Part shown: positions 56,183-64,000 of the stretch, one piece after another
Layout: each line of letters starts with the position of its first letter
Position numbering within the stretch: the first letter of the stretch is position 1
DNA from: Duganella sp. SG902
Lineage (GTDB): Bacteria > Pseudomonadota > Gammaproteobacteria > Burkholderiales > Burkholderiaceae_D
DNA length: 64,000 nucleotides
Assembly: GCF_013376005.1 (NCBI RefSeq)
Contig: NZ_JABMJK010000009.1
Location: 62,001-126,000, forward strand
Direction: 5' to 3'
Notes under the pieces: generated by a model
Seen by the model: the letters and a program-made list of their open reading frames with translations, nothing else
What the model was told of the DNA's origin: nothing
Databases searched by the model: none
Made by a program: the position numbers and the translations under genes

Positions 56183-58158
56183 TCATTTCCCGCAAGCTAC
56201 TGGCGGCCCTGCTGCTGGCGGCCGCCCACGCCCACGCCGCGCCGCCGCCGGTTGCCGCCTTCTTCAATAACTCCGCCTTCAACGGCGCCATGCTGTCGCC
56301 GGACGGCCGTTACCTGGCCGCCTTCATCGGCGGCAGCGACAAGCGCGACGGCCTGGCCGTGGTCGAGCTGGAGACGTTGAAAGCGACCATGGTGGCGCAG
56401 TTTTCCGACACCGACATCGGCCAGGCCCAATGGGTCAACAACGAACGCCTGATGTTCAGCACCATGGACAAGGCCAAAGGCCGGCGCGACCAGCGCTACG
56501 CGCCCGGCCTGTACGTGGTCGACCGCGACGGCAAGCATTACCGCCAGCTGGCGCTGCGCCGCGACGAATTCCTGCGCAGCAGCGACGACAACCGCGAGCT
56601 GCTGCCGTGGCACACCTATATGCTGGACCAGCCCGGCGCCCAGGACAGCGATTACGTGTACGTCACCGACGCCGGCTTCAGCGGCGGCGGCGCGCTTGAA
56701 TCGGAAGACTTGCTGCGCCTGAACACCCGCAACGGCAGCTCCAGCCCGGTCGACCATCCGGGCACCGCGCGCAGTTGGCTGCTGGATCAGAACGGCGAGC
56801 CGCGCCTGCTGCAAACGCTGGACAAGAATGTCGCCAGCCTGCGCTACCTCGACCCGGCCACCCGCCAATGGCGCACCCTGCTGACCTACGATGGCTACAC
56901 CGGCGAGGGCGGCGACTTCCATCCGCTGGCCTTCGGTCCGGACGGCGCGCTGTACGTGGTCAGCAGCGAAGGCCGCGACAAGAGCGCGCTGTTCCGCTAC
57001 GACCTGAAGAACAACAAGCTGGCGCCCCGGCACCTGGTGGAGCTGGACGGCTTCGACTTCCGTGGCGAGCTCATCATCAGCAAGCAGCGCCTGCTGGGCG
57101 TGCGCATCCATGCCGACGCCGAGGGCACGGCGTGGTTCGACCCCGGCATGAAGGCGCTGCAGGCCCAGATCGACGCCCGCCTGCCCGGCCTGATCAACCT
57201 GATCACGCCGCCGGTGCGGCCGGAAACCGCCTGGGTGCTGGTGGAATCGTACTCCGACCGCCAGCCGCGCCGCTTCCTGATCTACAACACCGAGAGCAAG
57301 CGCCTGAGCGAAGTGGGGCGCATGGCGCCGCAGATCCAGGCCGCCGACATGGGGCCGCGCGAGCTGGTCTACTACAAGGCGCGCGACGGCCGCCAGATCC
57401 CGGCATGGCTGACGCTGCCGCCGGCGGGCGCGCAGAAGAACCTGCCGATGGTGGTGCTGGTGCACGGCGGCCCGTGGGTGCGCGGCGGCAGCTGGCACTG
57501 GGATGCCGAGGCCGAGTTCCTGGCCTCGCGCGGCTACGCCGTGCTGGAGCCGGAATTCCGCGGCAGCACCGGCTACGGCCAGGACCATTTCCACGCGGGC
57601 TGGAAGCAATGGGGCCTGGCCATGCAGGACGACATCGCCGACGGCACGCGCTGGGCCGTGGCGCAGGGCTACGCCGACGGCAAGCGCGTGTGCATCGCCG
57701 GCGCCAGCTACGGCGGCTACGCCACCCTGATGGGGCTGATCAAGGACCCGGACCTGTACCGCTGCGGCGTGGAATGGGTGGGCGTCACCGACATCAACCT
57801 GATGTACGACGGCGGCTGGTTCTACAGCTCCGACCTGTCGAGCGGCTGGAAGCAGTACGGCATGCCGCACCTGATCGGCGACCCGGTCAAGGACGCGGCG
57901 CAGCTGCAAGCCACCTCGCCGCTGGCGCAGGCGGCCCGCCTCAAGCAGCCGCTGCTGATGGCCTACGGCGGCGCCGACGTGCGCGTGCCGATCAACCACG
58001 GCCTCAAGTTCCGCGACGCCGTCGTCAAGGCCGGCAACCAGAACGTCGAATGGGTCGAATACAACGAGGAGGGCCATGGCTGGTCGCTGCCGCACAACCG
58101 CATCGACTTCTGGGGCCGGGTGGAGCGCTTCCTCGACAAGAATATCGGCAAGCCCTGA
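56179..58158 (+). CDS. S9 family peptidase, tandem copy 3 (TTG start)
   Basis: 659 residues from the TTG at 56179, the only start that gives a signal peptide (ISRKLLAALLLAAAHAHA). GGAG lies about nine bases upstream. Nucleophile in GASYGGYATLMG, Asp in YGGADVRVP, His in EEGHGWSLPHNRIDFW. Longer upstream frames overlap copy 2 and are discarded. The PFK gene starts 46 bp later. Confidence 0.92.
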   Translation: MIISRKLLAALLLAAAHAHAAPPPVAAFFNNSAFNGAMLSPDGRYLAAFIGGSDKRDGLAVVELETLKATMVAQFSDTDIGQAQWVNNERLMFSTMDKAKGRRDQRYAPGLYVVDRDGKHYRQLALRRDEFLRSSDDNRELLPWHTYMLDQPGAQDSDYVYVTDAGFSGGGALESEDLLRLNTRNGSSSPVDHPGTARSWLLDQNGEPRLLQTLDKNVASLRYLDPATRQWRTLLTYDGYTGEGGDFHPLAFGPDGALYVVSSEGRDKSALFRYDLKNNKLAPRHLVELDGFDFRGELIISKQRLLGVRIHADAEGTAWFDPGMKALQAQIDARLPGLINLITPPVRPETAWVLVESYSDRQPRRFLIYNTESKRLSEVGRMAPQIQAADMGPRELVYYKARDGRQIPAWLTLPPAGAQKNLPMVVLVHGGPWVRGGSWHWDAEAEFLASRGYAVLEPEFRGSTGYGQDHFHAGWKQWGLAMQDDIADGTRWAVAQGYADGKRVCIAGASYGGYATLMGLIKDPDLYRCGVEWVGVTDINLMYDGGWFYSSDLSSGWKQYGMPHLIGDPVKDAAQLQATSPLAQAARLKQPLLMAYGGADVRVPINHGLKFRDAVVKAGNQNVEWVEYNEEGHGWSLPHNRIDFWGRVERFLDKNIGKP

Positions 58159-58204
58159 AGTTCGCGCTATAGTGAGCGCATCAGTTCACCTGGGAGGAGC
58201 GAAC

Positions 58205-59419
58205 ATGGCGTCGGGAAAAATCTTGGTGGCACAGGGAGGCGGGCCGACCGCCGTCATCAACCAGTCGCTGGCGGGCGTGGTGCTGGAGGCGCGCCGCTTC
58301 CGCGACGTCACGCGGGTGTATGGCGCGCTGCACGGCGTGCGCGGCATCGTCAACGAGGATCTGGTCGACCTCACCCGCGAGACCAGCCACAACCTCGAGC
58401 TGGTGGCGGCCACGCCCTCCTCCGCGCTCGGCTCCACGCGCGACAAGCCGGACGAGGCGTATTGCCAGGAGATCTTCAAGGTGCTGCAGGCGCACCAGAT
58501 CGAGCAGTTTTACTACATCGGCGGCAACGATTCGTCGGACACCGTGCGCATCGTCAGCGAGCAGGCGCAGGCGGCCAATTACGCGCTGCGCTGCATGCAC
58601 ATCCCCAAGACCATTGACAATGACCTGGTGGGTAACGACCACACGCCCGGTTTCCCGTCGGCGGCGCGCTTCGTGGCGCAGGCCTTCGCCGGCGCCAACC
58701 TGGACAACGCCTCGCTGCCGGGCGTGTACGTGGGCGTGGTGATGGGCCGCCACGCCGGCTTCCTGACCGCCGCCGCCGCGCTCGGCAAGAAATTCCCGGA
58801 CGACGGTCCGCACCTGATCTACCTGCCGGAGCGTGTGTTTTCTCTTGAACAGTTCCTGGCCGATGTGAAGGCGGTGTACGAGCGTTACGGCCGCTGCGTG
58901 ATCGCGGTCTCGGAAGGCATCCACGATGCCAGCGGCGAAGCGATCGCCTCCTTGCTGGCGAAAGAAGTGGAGCGCGACGCCCACGGCAACGTGCAGCTGT
59001 CCGGCACCGGCGCGCTGGCCGACCTGCTGTGCGACGAGATCAAGGCCAGGCTCGGCATCAAGCGCGTGCGCGGCGATACGTTCGGGTACTTGCAGCGCTC
59101 CTTCATCGGCTGCGTGTCGGACGTGGACCAGCGCGAAGCGCGCGAGGTGGGCGAGAAGGCGGTGCAGTTCGCCATGTGGGGCGACCGCGACGGCTCGGTG
59201 GCAATCAAGCGCACCGGCTTCTACTCGGTCGACTACGAACTGCTGCCGCTGAGCGCGGTGGCCGGCAAGACGCGCGTGATGGAGGACGAATTCATCGCCG
59301 CCAACGGCACCGACGTCACCGACGCCTTCCGCATGTACCTGCGTCCCCTGCTCGGCTCCGGCCTGCCCGACGCATTCCGCCTGCGTCCGGCGCCGGTGGA
59401 GAAAATCCTCAAGCGCTGA
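58205..59419 (+). CDS. pfp: 6-phosphofructokinase, probably PPi-dependent
   Basis: 404 residues. The start at 58205 follows GGGAGGAG. GGGPTAVINQSL binds phosphate. GGNDSSDT replaces the GGDGS of ATP-PFKs, and PKTIDNDL has Lys after Pro where ATP enzymes have Gly; both are marks of PPi-using enzymes from established knowledge. PPi-PFK works reversibly in glycolysis and gluconeogenesis. Confidence 0.88.
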   Translation: MASGKILVAQGGGPTAVINQSLAGVVLEARRFRDVTRVYGALHGVRGIVNEDLVDLTRETSHNLELVAATPSSALGSTRDKPDEAYCQEIFKVLQAHQIEQFYYIGGNDSSDTVRIVSEQAQAANYALRCMHIPKTIDNDLVGNDHTPGFPSAARFVAQAFAGANLDNASLPGVYVGVVMGRHAGFLTAAAALGKKFPDDGPHLIYLPERVFSLEQFLADVKAVYERYGRCVIAVSEGIHDASGEAIASLLAKEVERDAHGNVQLSGTGALADLLCDEIKARLGIKRVRGDTFGYLQRSFIGCVSDVDQREAREVGEKAVQFAMWGDRDGSVAIKRTGFYSVDYELLPLSAVAGKTRVMEDEFIAANGTDVTDAFRMYLRPLLGSGLPDAFRLRPAPVEKILKR

Positions 59420-59501
59420 TTTACCGTGCTTTACAGCGCCTTGACCGCGGCTAACAGATGGGCGCAAGATAATGGCAGCTCATTGTTATCAGGGGATTTG
59501 C

Positions 59502-59792
59502 ATGAAGTTGATGAAACACTGGATGCTGTGCGCGGCCCTGGCCGCCTGCGCGGCGGGCGCCTCGGCGCAAAATGGTCCGCGTCCGGACGGCCAGCGTGGG
59601 GATGGCCCGCCGCCAGGTCCGCCGCCGGAAGCCATCGCCGCCTGCAAGGGCAAGGCCGAAGGCGCCAAGGCCGAATTCAAAGGCCGCCGCGGGGAAACCG
59701 TCAAAGGCACCTGCAAGAAATTGCGCGAAGCCTTCGCCGTCCTGCCGGACGGCGCCCCGCCACCGCCACCTCCGCCGCAGGATCGCAAATAA
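59502..59792 (+). CDS. small secreted Pro-rich protein of unknown function
   Basis: 96 residues from MKLMKHWMLCAALAACAAGASA (AGGGGA upstream). The mature part has a Gly/Pro/Asp-rich start, two Cys, a basic Lys-rich middle and a polyproline end. Possibly periplasmic. No family recognised. Confidence 0.6.
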   Translation: MKLMKHWMLCAALAACAAGASAQNGPRPDGQRGDGPPPGPPPEAIAACKGKAEGAKAEFKGRRGETVKGTCKKLREAFAVLPDGAPPPPPPPQDRK

Positions 59793-59821
59793 AAAAAGCG
59801 GACCATCAAGGTCCGCTTTTT
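59791..59821. terminator. bidirectional terminator between the small gene and purM
   Basis: GCGGACC (59798-59804) pairs with GGTCCGC (59810-59816) across ATCAA, flanked by an A run on the left and a T run on the right. It serves convergent transcripts. Confidence 0.93.
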
Positions 59822-59838
59822 CATTCAGCCATCGCCAG

Positions 59839-60882
59839 TTACACGACGATGGTCTGGTGCTCGTCGCCCACGCGGGCGCGGATCTTGCCGATGGTGTAGA
59901 CGGTCTCGCCGGCCGCTTCCAGCTGGGCCTTGGCCGCCGCCGCGTTGTCCGCCGAGACGATCACGGTCATGCCGATGCCACAGTTGAACACGCGGTGCAT
60001 CTCGGCATCGGCCACGCCACCGTGCTGTTGCAGCCACTGGAACAGTGGCGGCAGGGTCCACGACTTCGAGTCCAGCTCGGCCACCAGGCCAGGCTGCAGC
60101 ACGCGTGGAATGTTTTCCACCAGGCCGCCGCCGGTGATGTGCACCATGCCTTTGACTTCAATCGACTCCATCAGCGCCAGCAGCGGCTTGACGTAGATGC
60201 GGGTCGGCGCCATCAGCACGTCGGCCAGCGGACGGCCGTGGAAGTCGCCCTGCAGATCCGGCTTGGACACTTCAATGATCTTGCGCACCAGCGAGTAACC
60301 GTTCGAGTGCACGCCCGACGAGGCCAGGCCCAGCACCACATCGCCCGGCGCGATCTTGGTGCCGTCGATGATTTTCGATTTTTCCACCGCGCCCACCGCG
60401 AAACCGGCCAGGTCGTACTCGCCGTCCGGGTACATCGATGGCATCTCGGCGGTTTCGCCGCCGATCAGCGCGCAGCCGGCCTGCTCGCAACCCTGGGCGA
60501 TGCCCTTGATCACGTTGGCGGCGGTCGCCACGTCCAGCTTGCCGCAGGCGAAGTAGTCGAGGAAGAACAGCGGCTCAGCGCCCTGCACCAGGATGTCGTT
60601 CACGCTCATGGCCACCAGGTCGATGCCGACGGTGTCGTGGCGGTTCAGCTCAAACGCCAGCTTCAGCTTGGTGCCTACGCCGTCCGTGCCGGACACCAGC
60701 ACAGGCTCCTTGTACTTTTTGCTGATCTCGAACATCGCACCGAAACCGCCCAAGCCGGCCAGCACGCCTTCGCGCATGGTGCGCTTGGCGTACGGCTTGA
60801 TTGCTTCGACTAAGGCATCACCGGCGTCGATATCGACGCCGGCGTCACGGTAGGACAGGGAAACATTAGTAGTTTGGCTCAT
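59839..60882 (-). CDS. purM: phosphoribosylformylglycinamidine cyclo-ligase (AIR synthetase)
   Basis: Makes AIR in purine synthesis; 347 residues from the ATG at 60882. [35 protein letters not shown] and [13 protein letters not shown] are typical. PurM provides the substrate that PurK and PurE at 27-29 kb use next. Confidence 0.97.
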   Translation of the reverse strand: MSQTTNVSLSYRDAGVDIDAGDALVEAIKPYAKRTMREGVLAGLGGFGAMFEISKKYKEPVLVSGTDGVGTKLKLAFELNRHDTVGIDLVAMSVNDILVQGAEPLFFLDYFACGKLDVATAANVIKGIAQGCEQAGCALIGGETAEMPSMYPDGEYDLAGFAVGAVEKSKIIDGTKIAPGDVVLGLASSGVHSNGYSLVRKIIEVSKPDLQGDFHGRPLADVLMAPTRIYVKPLLALMESIEVKGMVHITGGGLVENIPRVLQPGLVAELDSKSWTLPPLFQWLQQHGGVADAEMHRVFNCGIGMTVIVSADNAAAAKAQLEAAGETVYTIGKIRARVGDEHQTIVV

Positions 60883-61033
60883 GGTGTATTTCGCAGCGGA
60901 GGCGGTAAAATAGAAGGCGGAGACCGATTTCGTGACAAAAACGCACGAAAATATGCAATAAAACCCGGTCAATCCGCTATTTTATCAAAATTGCCCCGTC
61001 CAACCGCCTTTTTAACCATCGAATTCATCCCCC

Positions 61034-62119
61034 ATGCCATTTCCCCTCACGGTAGAGCAAAAGCAAACGGCATTCTGGTTGGCGGTCTGGGCTGCGTTCT
61101 TCTTCCTGCTGGTGACGCTGGGGCCGGTGCTGACGCCCTTCCTGGCCGCCGCCATCTTCGCTTACGCCCTCAATCCCGGTGTCGACCGCCTGGACCGCAT
61201 CCGCTTCGGCCGCCGCCTGACCATGCCGCGCGCGCTGTCGGTGCTGATCGTGGTGACGCTGTTCTTCGCCGCCATCACCGCGCTGGTGCTGATCGTGGTG
61301 CCGGTGCTGCAGAAGGAAATCCCGCTGCTGCAGGCGCAGATCCCGGCCTTTCTGGTCAAGATCAACGACCTGCTGGCGCCAAGGCTGCGCGACCTCGGCC
61401 TGAACGTGCGGCTGGACAGCGCCGGCATCAAGCAGCTGGCCTCCGACCAGCTGGCCGCCTCCGGCGACGCCATCTGGGCCGCCGTGCTGAATTCCGCCCG
61501 CGTCGGCGGCACCGCCGTGCTGGGCTGGCTGGCCACCGTGGTGCTGGTGCCGGTGGTGCTGTTCTACCTGCTGCTGGACTGGCACGCCATGCTGGCGCGC
61601 ATCGCCAACTGCGTGCCGCGCCGCTACATCGTGGCCACCATGGGCATGGCCAACGAGGTCGACACCCTGCTGGCCCAGTACCTGCGCGGCCAGCTGCTGG
61701 TGATGCTGGTGCTGGCGATTTACTACTCGGTGGCGCTGGCCATCGCCGGCTTCGACGTCGCCCTGCCGGTCGGCATCCTGACCGGCCTGCTGGTGTTCAT
61801 CCCCTACCTGGGCTTCGGCCTGGGGCTGGTGCTGGCGCTGATTTCGGCGGTGCTGCAATTCACCGACTTCAGCGGCCTGATCGCTGTGGCCGTGATCTAC
61901 GGCTTCGGCCAGGTGCTGGAGGGCTTCTTCCTGACCCCGCGCCTGGTGGGGGAGCGCATCGGCCTCAACCCGCTGGCCGTGATCTTCGCCCTGCTGGCCT
62001 TCGGCCAGCTGTTCGGCTTCGTCGGCGTGCTGCTGGCCCTGCCCGCGTCGGCGGTGCTGATGGTGGCGTTTAAGCACCTGCGCCGCCACTATCTGAGCAG
62101 CAGCTTTTATAATGCATGA
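61034..62119 (+). CDS. AI-2E family (PerM-type) permease
   Basis: Inner-membrane protein of 361 residues with about seven or eight helices. The PFLAAAIFAYALNPGVDRL start and the GLLVFIPYLGFGLGLVLAL region mark the AI-2E/PerM family, some members of which export small molecules or drive Na+/H+ exchange. It is divergent from purM, 151 bp apart, and read into hda. Confidence 0.93.
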   Translation: MPFPLTVEQKQTAFWLAVWAAFFFLLVTLGPVLTPFLAAAIFAYALNPGVDRLDRIRFGRRLTMPRALSVLIVVTLFFAAITALVLIVVPVLQKEIPLLQAQIPAFLVKINDLLAPRLRDLGLNVRLDSAGIKQLASDQLAASGDAIWAAVLNSARVGGTAVLGWLATVVLVPVVLFYLLLDWHAMLARIANCVPRRYIVATMGMANEVDTLLAQYLRGQLLVMLVLAIYYSVALAIAGFDVALPVGILTGLLVFIPYLGFGLGLVLALISAVLQFTDFSGLIAVAVIYGFGQVLEGFFLTPRLVGERIGLNPLAVIFALLAFGQLFGFVGVLLALPASAVLMVAFKHLRRHYLSSSFYNA

Positions 62120-62164
62120 TGTGAAACAAAAAAACGTTATGCAAAAGACCACAAGGCGAACGCC

Positions 62165-62851
62165 ATGAAACAGCTGGTGCTCGATTTAGGCGCGGAACCC
62201 ACGCACAGCCTCGCATCGTTCGAGGTAGGACAGAACGCCGAGGCGGCGGCGCTGATGCGGCAGTTCGCCAGCCGCACGTCGCGCGAGCATTTCGCCTACC
62301 TGTGGGGCGCGGTCGGCGTCGGCAAATCGCACTTGCTCAAGGCGCTGGCCAGCGCCGGCAGCGAGGAAGACCAGCTGCGCGCGCGCTATATCTCGCCGTT
62401 CTCGATCGAGTCGGAATTCGTCTACTCGCCGGACGTGGACCTGTACCTGCTGGACGACTGCGAGAAGCTGTCGCCGGTGGCGCAGATCGACGCCTTCGCC
62501 CTGTTCAATGAAATCCGCGCCAACAACGCCTTCATGGTCTGCAGCGGCAACGTGGCGCCGGCCGTGCTGCCGGTGCGCGAGGACCTGCGCACGCGCATGG
62601 GCTGGGGCCTGATCTACCAGATCCACGGCCTGACCGACGACGAGAAGAGCGCCGCCCTGGCGGCGGCGGCGGCGGCGCGCGGCTTGACGCTGTCGGCCGG
62701 CGTGATACCCTACTTGCTGTCTCACTTCCAGCGCGACATGCGGTCGCTGTCGACCATCCTCGATTCGCTGGACCAGTATTCCCTTGAAACCCAACGCCCC
62801 ATCACTCTGCCGCTGCTGCGCGAGTGGCTGCAGGCGGAAGCGAAAGAATAA
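62165..62851 (+). CDS. hda: DnaA regulatory inactivator Hda
   Basis: AAA+ protein of 228 residues that promotes hydrolysis of DnaA-ATP. The clamp-binding QLVLDL is at residues 3-8. A P-loop GAVGVGKSHLL at 48-58 and DDCEKL (Walker B) follow. It overlaps the HAD gene as TAATG. Confidence 0.94.
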   Translation: MKQLVLDLGAEPTHSLASFEVGQNAEAAALMRQFASRTSREHFAYLWGAVGVGKSHLLKALASAGSEEDQLRARYISPFSIESEFVYSPDVDLYLLDDCEKLSPVAQIDAFALFNEIRANNAFMVCSGNVAPAVLPVREDLRTRMGWGLIYQIHGLTDDEKSAALAAAAAARGLTLSAGVIPYLLSHFQRDMRSLSTILDSLDQYSLETQRPITLPLLREWLQAEAKE

Positions 62852-63522
62852 TGAAACTCGCCCTTTTTGACCTCGACCACACCCTGCTGCCGATCGACTC
62901 CGACTTCGAATGGGGTCAGTTTTTGGTGCGCATCGGCGCCGTGGACGCCGCCGAATTCGACCGCCGCAACCGCGAGTTCTTCGCCCAATACCAGGCCGGC
63001 ACGCTCGATCCGGTAGAATACCTGGAGTTCGCGCTGGGTACCCTGGCCGGCTTCCCGCGTGCGAAGCTGGAGGCGATGCAGGCCCAGTACATGGCCGAAG
63101 TGATCGAACCGGCCCTGCGCCCAGCGGCGCGCGCGCTGCTGCAAAAGCACCTGGACGCCGGCGACCTGGTGGCCATCGTCACCGCCACCAATCACTTCGT
63201 GACGGCGCCGATCGCCAAGGCGCTGGGCGTGGAGCACCTGATCGCGGCCATGCCGGAAGTGGACGCCGAGGGCAACCTGACCGGCAAGCTGCTGGGCACC
63301 CCGACCCAGGGCGCGGGCAAGATCGTCCACACCAAGGCGTGGCTGGAAAAAATGGGCAAGAAGCTGGAGGACTTTGAGACCGTCCACTTCTACAGCGATT
63401 CGCACAACGATTTGCCGCTGATGTCCATCGTCAGCCATCCGGTGGCGACCAACCCCAATGAAAAACTGAAAACGCACGCCGCCGCCAACGGCTGGCAATT
63501 AATTGAGCTGTTCAATGATTAA
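62851..63522 (+). CDS. HAD-IB family phosphatase (SerB-like)
   Basis: 223 residues. DLDHTLLP has the catalytic Asp pair (8 and 10), VTATNHF the second motif and SDSHNDLPL the metal-binding Asp residues. It may act on phosphoserine or histidinol phosphate-like substrates; the substrate is not clear. The long in-frame extension at the front is dropped because it overlaps hda. Confidence 0.9.
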   Translation: MKLALFDLDHTLLPIDSDFEWGQFLVRIGAVDAAEFDRRNREFFAQYQAGTLDPVEYLEFALGTLAGFPRAKLEAMQAQYMAEVIEPALRPAARALLQKHLDAGDLVAIVTATNHFVTAPIAKALGVEHLIAAMPEVDAEGNLTGKLLGTPTQGAGKIVHTKAWLEKMGKKLEDFETVHFYSDSHNDLPLMSIVSHPVATNPNEKLKTHAAANGWQLIELFND

Positions 63523-64000
63523 GAAACTGATCCGCAAAATCCTCGGCACCAAGAGTAAAGCGGCCCGCGACGCAAACACGCCGGTGGTGCTGGGGCCAGA
63601 AGCCCACGGCATCGACCCGCGCCTGCTGTCCAACAACGCCATCCGCGTCACCAGCACGCTGCAGGAAGCTGGCTACGAAGCCTTCGTGGTGGGCGGCGCG
63701 GTGCGCGACCTGCTGCTGGGCGTGAAGCCGAAAGACTTCGACATCGCCACCAACGCCACGCCGGAGCAGGTCAAGCGCCTGTTCCGCCGCGCCTTCATCA
63801 TCGGCAAGCGCTTCCAGATCGTGCACGTCATGTTCGGCAACGACCTGCTGGAAGTGACCACCTTCCGCGGCACCACCTCGGCCAACGCGCCCAAGGATGA
63901 ACACGGCCGCGTTTTGCGCGACAACACCTTCGGCTCGCAGGCGGAAGACGCGGAGCGCCGCGACTTCACCATCAACGCCATGTACTACAACCCGGCCAAC
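63515..64000 (+). CDS. pcnB: poly(A) polymerase I (partial, right edge)
   Basis: The first 162 codons of a class II nucleotidyltransferase. GGAVRDLLLG and DFDIATNATPEQV carry the catalytic Gly and Asp residues, and RRDFTINAMYY follows. PcnB adds A tails to RNAs for decay. It overlaps the HAD gene by 8 bp and continues past the window. CCA-adding enzyme is the alternative, but the order hda-HAD-pcnB is typical of the group. Confidence 0.9.
   Translation, partial: MIKKLIRKILGTKSKAARDANTPVVLGPEAHGIDPRLLSNNAIRVTSTLQEAGYEAFVVGGAVRDLLLGVKPKDFDIATNATPEQVKRLFRRAFIIGKRFQIVHVMFGNDLLEVTTFRGTTSANAPKDEHGRVLRDNTFGSQAEDAERRDFTINAMYYNPAN

Noticed and set aside
48136-58095. Long minus-strand ORFs opposite the histidine kinase, symporter and S9 peptidases (570-707 residues)
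   Set aside because: Same codon-bias artefact; no families, no starts, and the true genes are on the plus strand.
59440-59474. TTGACC and GATAAT as a promoter for the small Pro-rich gene
   Set aside because: The spacing of about 21 bp is too long for a sigma-70 promoter.

Overview
The window looks like chromosomal core sequence of a GC-rich betaproteobacterium, most likely family Oxalobacteraceae (Massilia, Duganella or Janthinobacterium type). This rests on gene order (pgk-pyk-fba next to purC-purE-purK; purM next to a PerM-type permease, hda, a HAD phosphatase and pcnB; sucCD next to recX-recA), on protein sequence flavour, and on the strong G/C preference at third codon positions. No rRNA, tRNA, CRISPR array, prophage or insertion sequence was seen. 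Family and genus are inference; no database was consulted.

Layout. 1-3.5 kb: an M1 aminopeptidase cut by the left edge and an S9 peptidase, both exported. 3.5-6.7 kb: a periplasmic solute-binding protein, a TetR regulator with an SDR oxidoreductase that share an operator-like sequence, and a degenerate hemerythrin-like protein. 6.8-12.1 kb: an MFS transporter preceded by a possible coupled leader ORF, a second S9 peptidase and an exported GH13 amylase. 12.2-16 kb: an ArsR-type metal sensor with a His-rich CDF exporter, cysK, an FKBP isomerase and tcdA. 16-21 kb: an unusual hemerythrin-PNP oxidase fusion, cfa with its Shine-Dalgarno inside a hairpin, msrA, a flavin reductase and gcdH. 20.9-26.5 kb: a chemoreceptor, OmpW, and two lipoprotein esterases/lipases. 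26.6-34.4 kb: sua5-purK-purE-purC and fba-pyk-pgk, all on the minus strand. 34.5-40.1 kb: azlCD, a small zinc-finger protein, an NTF2-like protein, a YheT hydrolase, a BepA-like M48 protease and moaC. 40.1-40.8 kb: a decaying two-gene accessory islet. 41-43.2 kb: a PilZ protein, a sigma-54-dependent pilin and an FHA protein. 43.2-47.4 kb: sucCD, recX and recA with a LexA box. 47.5-52.1 kb: a four-gene overlapping operon of response regulator, histidine kinase, DUF4212 and sodium/solute symporter. 52.1-58.2 kb: three S9 peptidases in tandem. 58.2-64 kb: a PPi-type phosphofructokinase, a small Pro-rich secreted protein, purM, a permease, hda, a HAD phosphatase and pcnB (cut by the right edge).

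Themes. The cell is heavily equipped to digest peptides outside the cytoplasm (five S9 peptidases, an M1 aminopeptidase, an M48 protease), together with an amylase and lipases, which fits a polymer-degrading soil or freshwater heterotroph. Central carbon metabolism and purine synthesis genes are clustered. Both enzymes of the t6A to ct6A tRNA modification branch (Sua5 and TcdA) are present but unlinked.

Non-coding structure is rich: four paired-hairpin REP-like elements, two copies of an inverted repeat ending in TCGGGGTCAG, and a perfect 43-bp palindrome with related ends. The observations most worth checking are the hemerythrin-PdxH fusion, the hairpin over the cfa ribosome binding site, the decayed DUF2188 gene pair, and an EF-hand-like loop inside the symporter. 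I did not find a clear, intact, previously undescribed multi-gene system.
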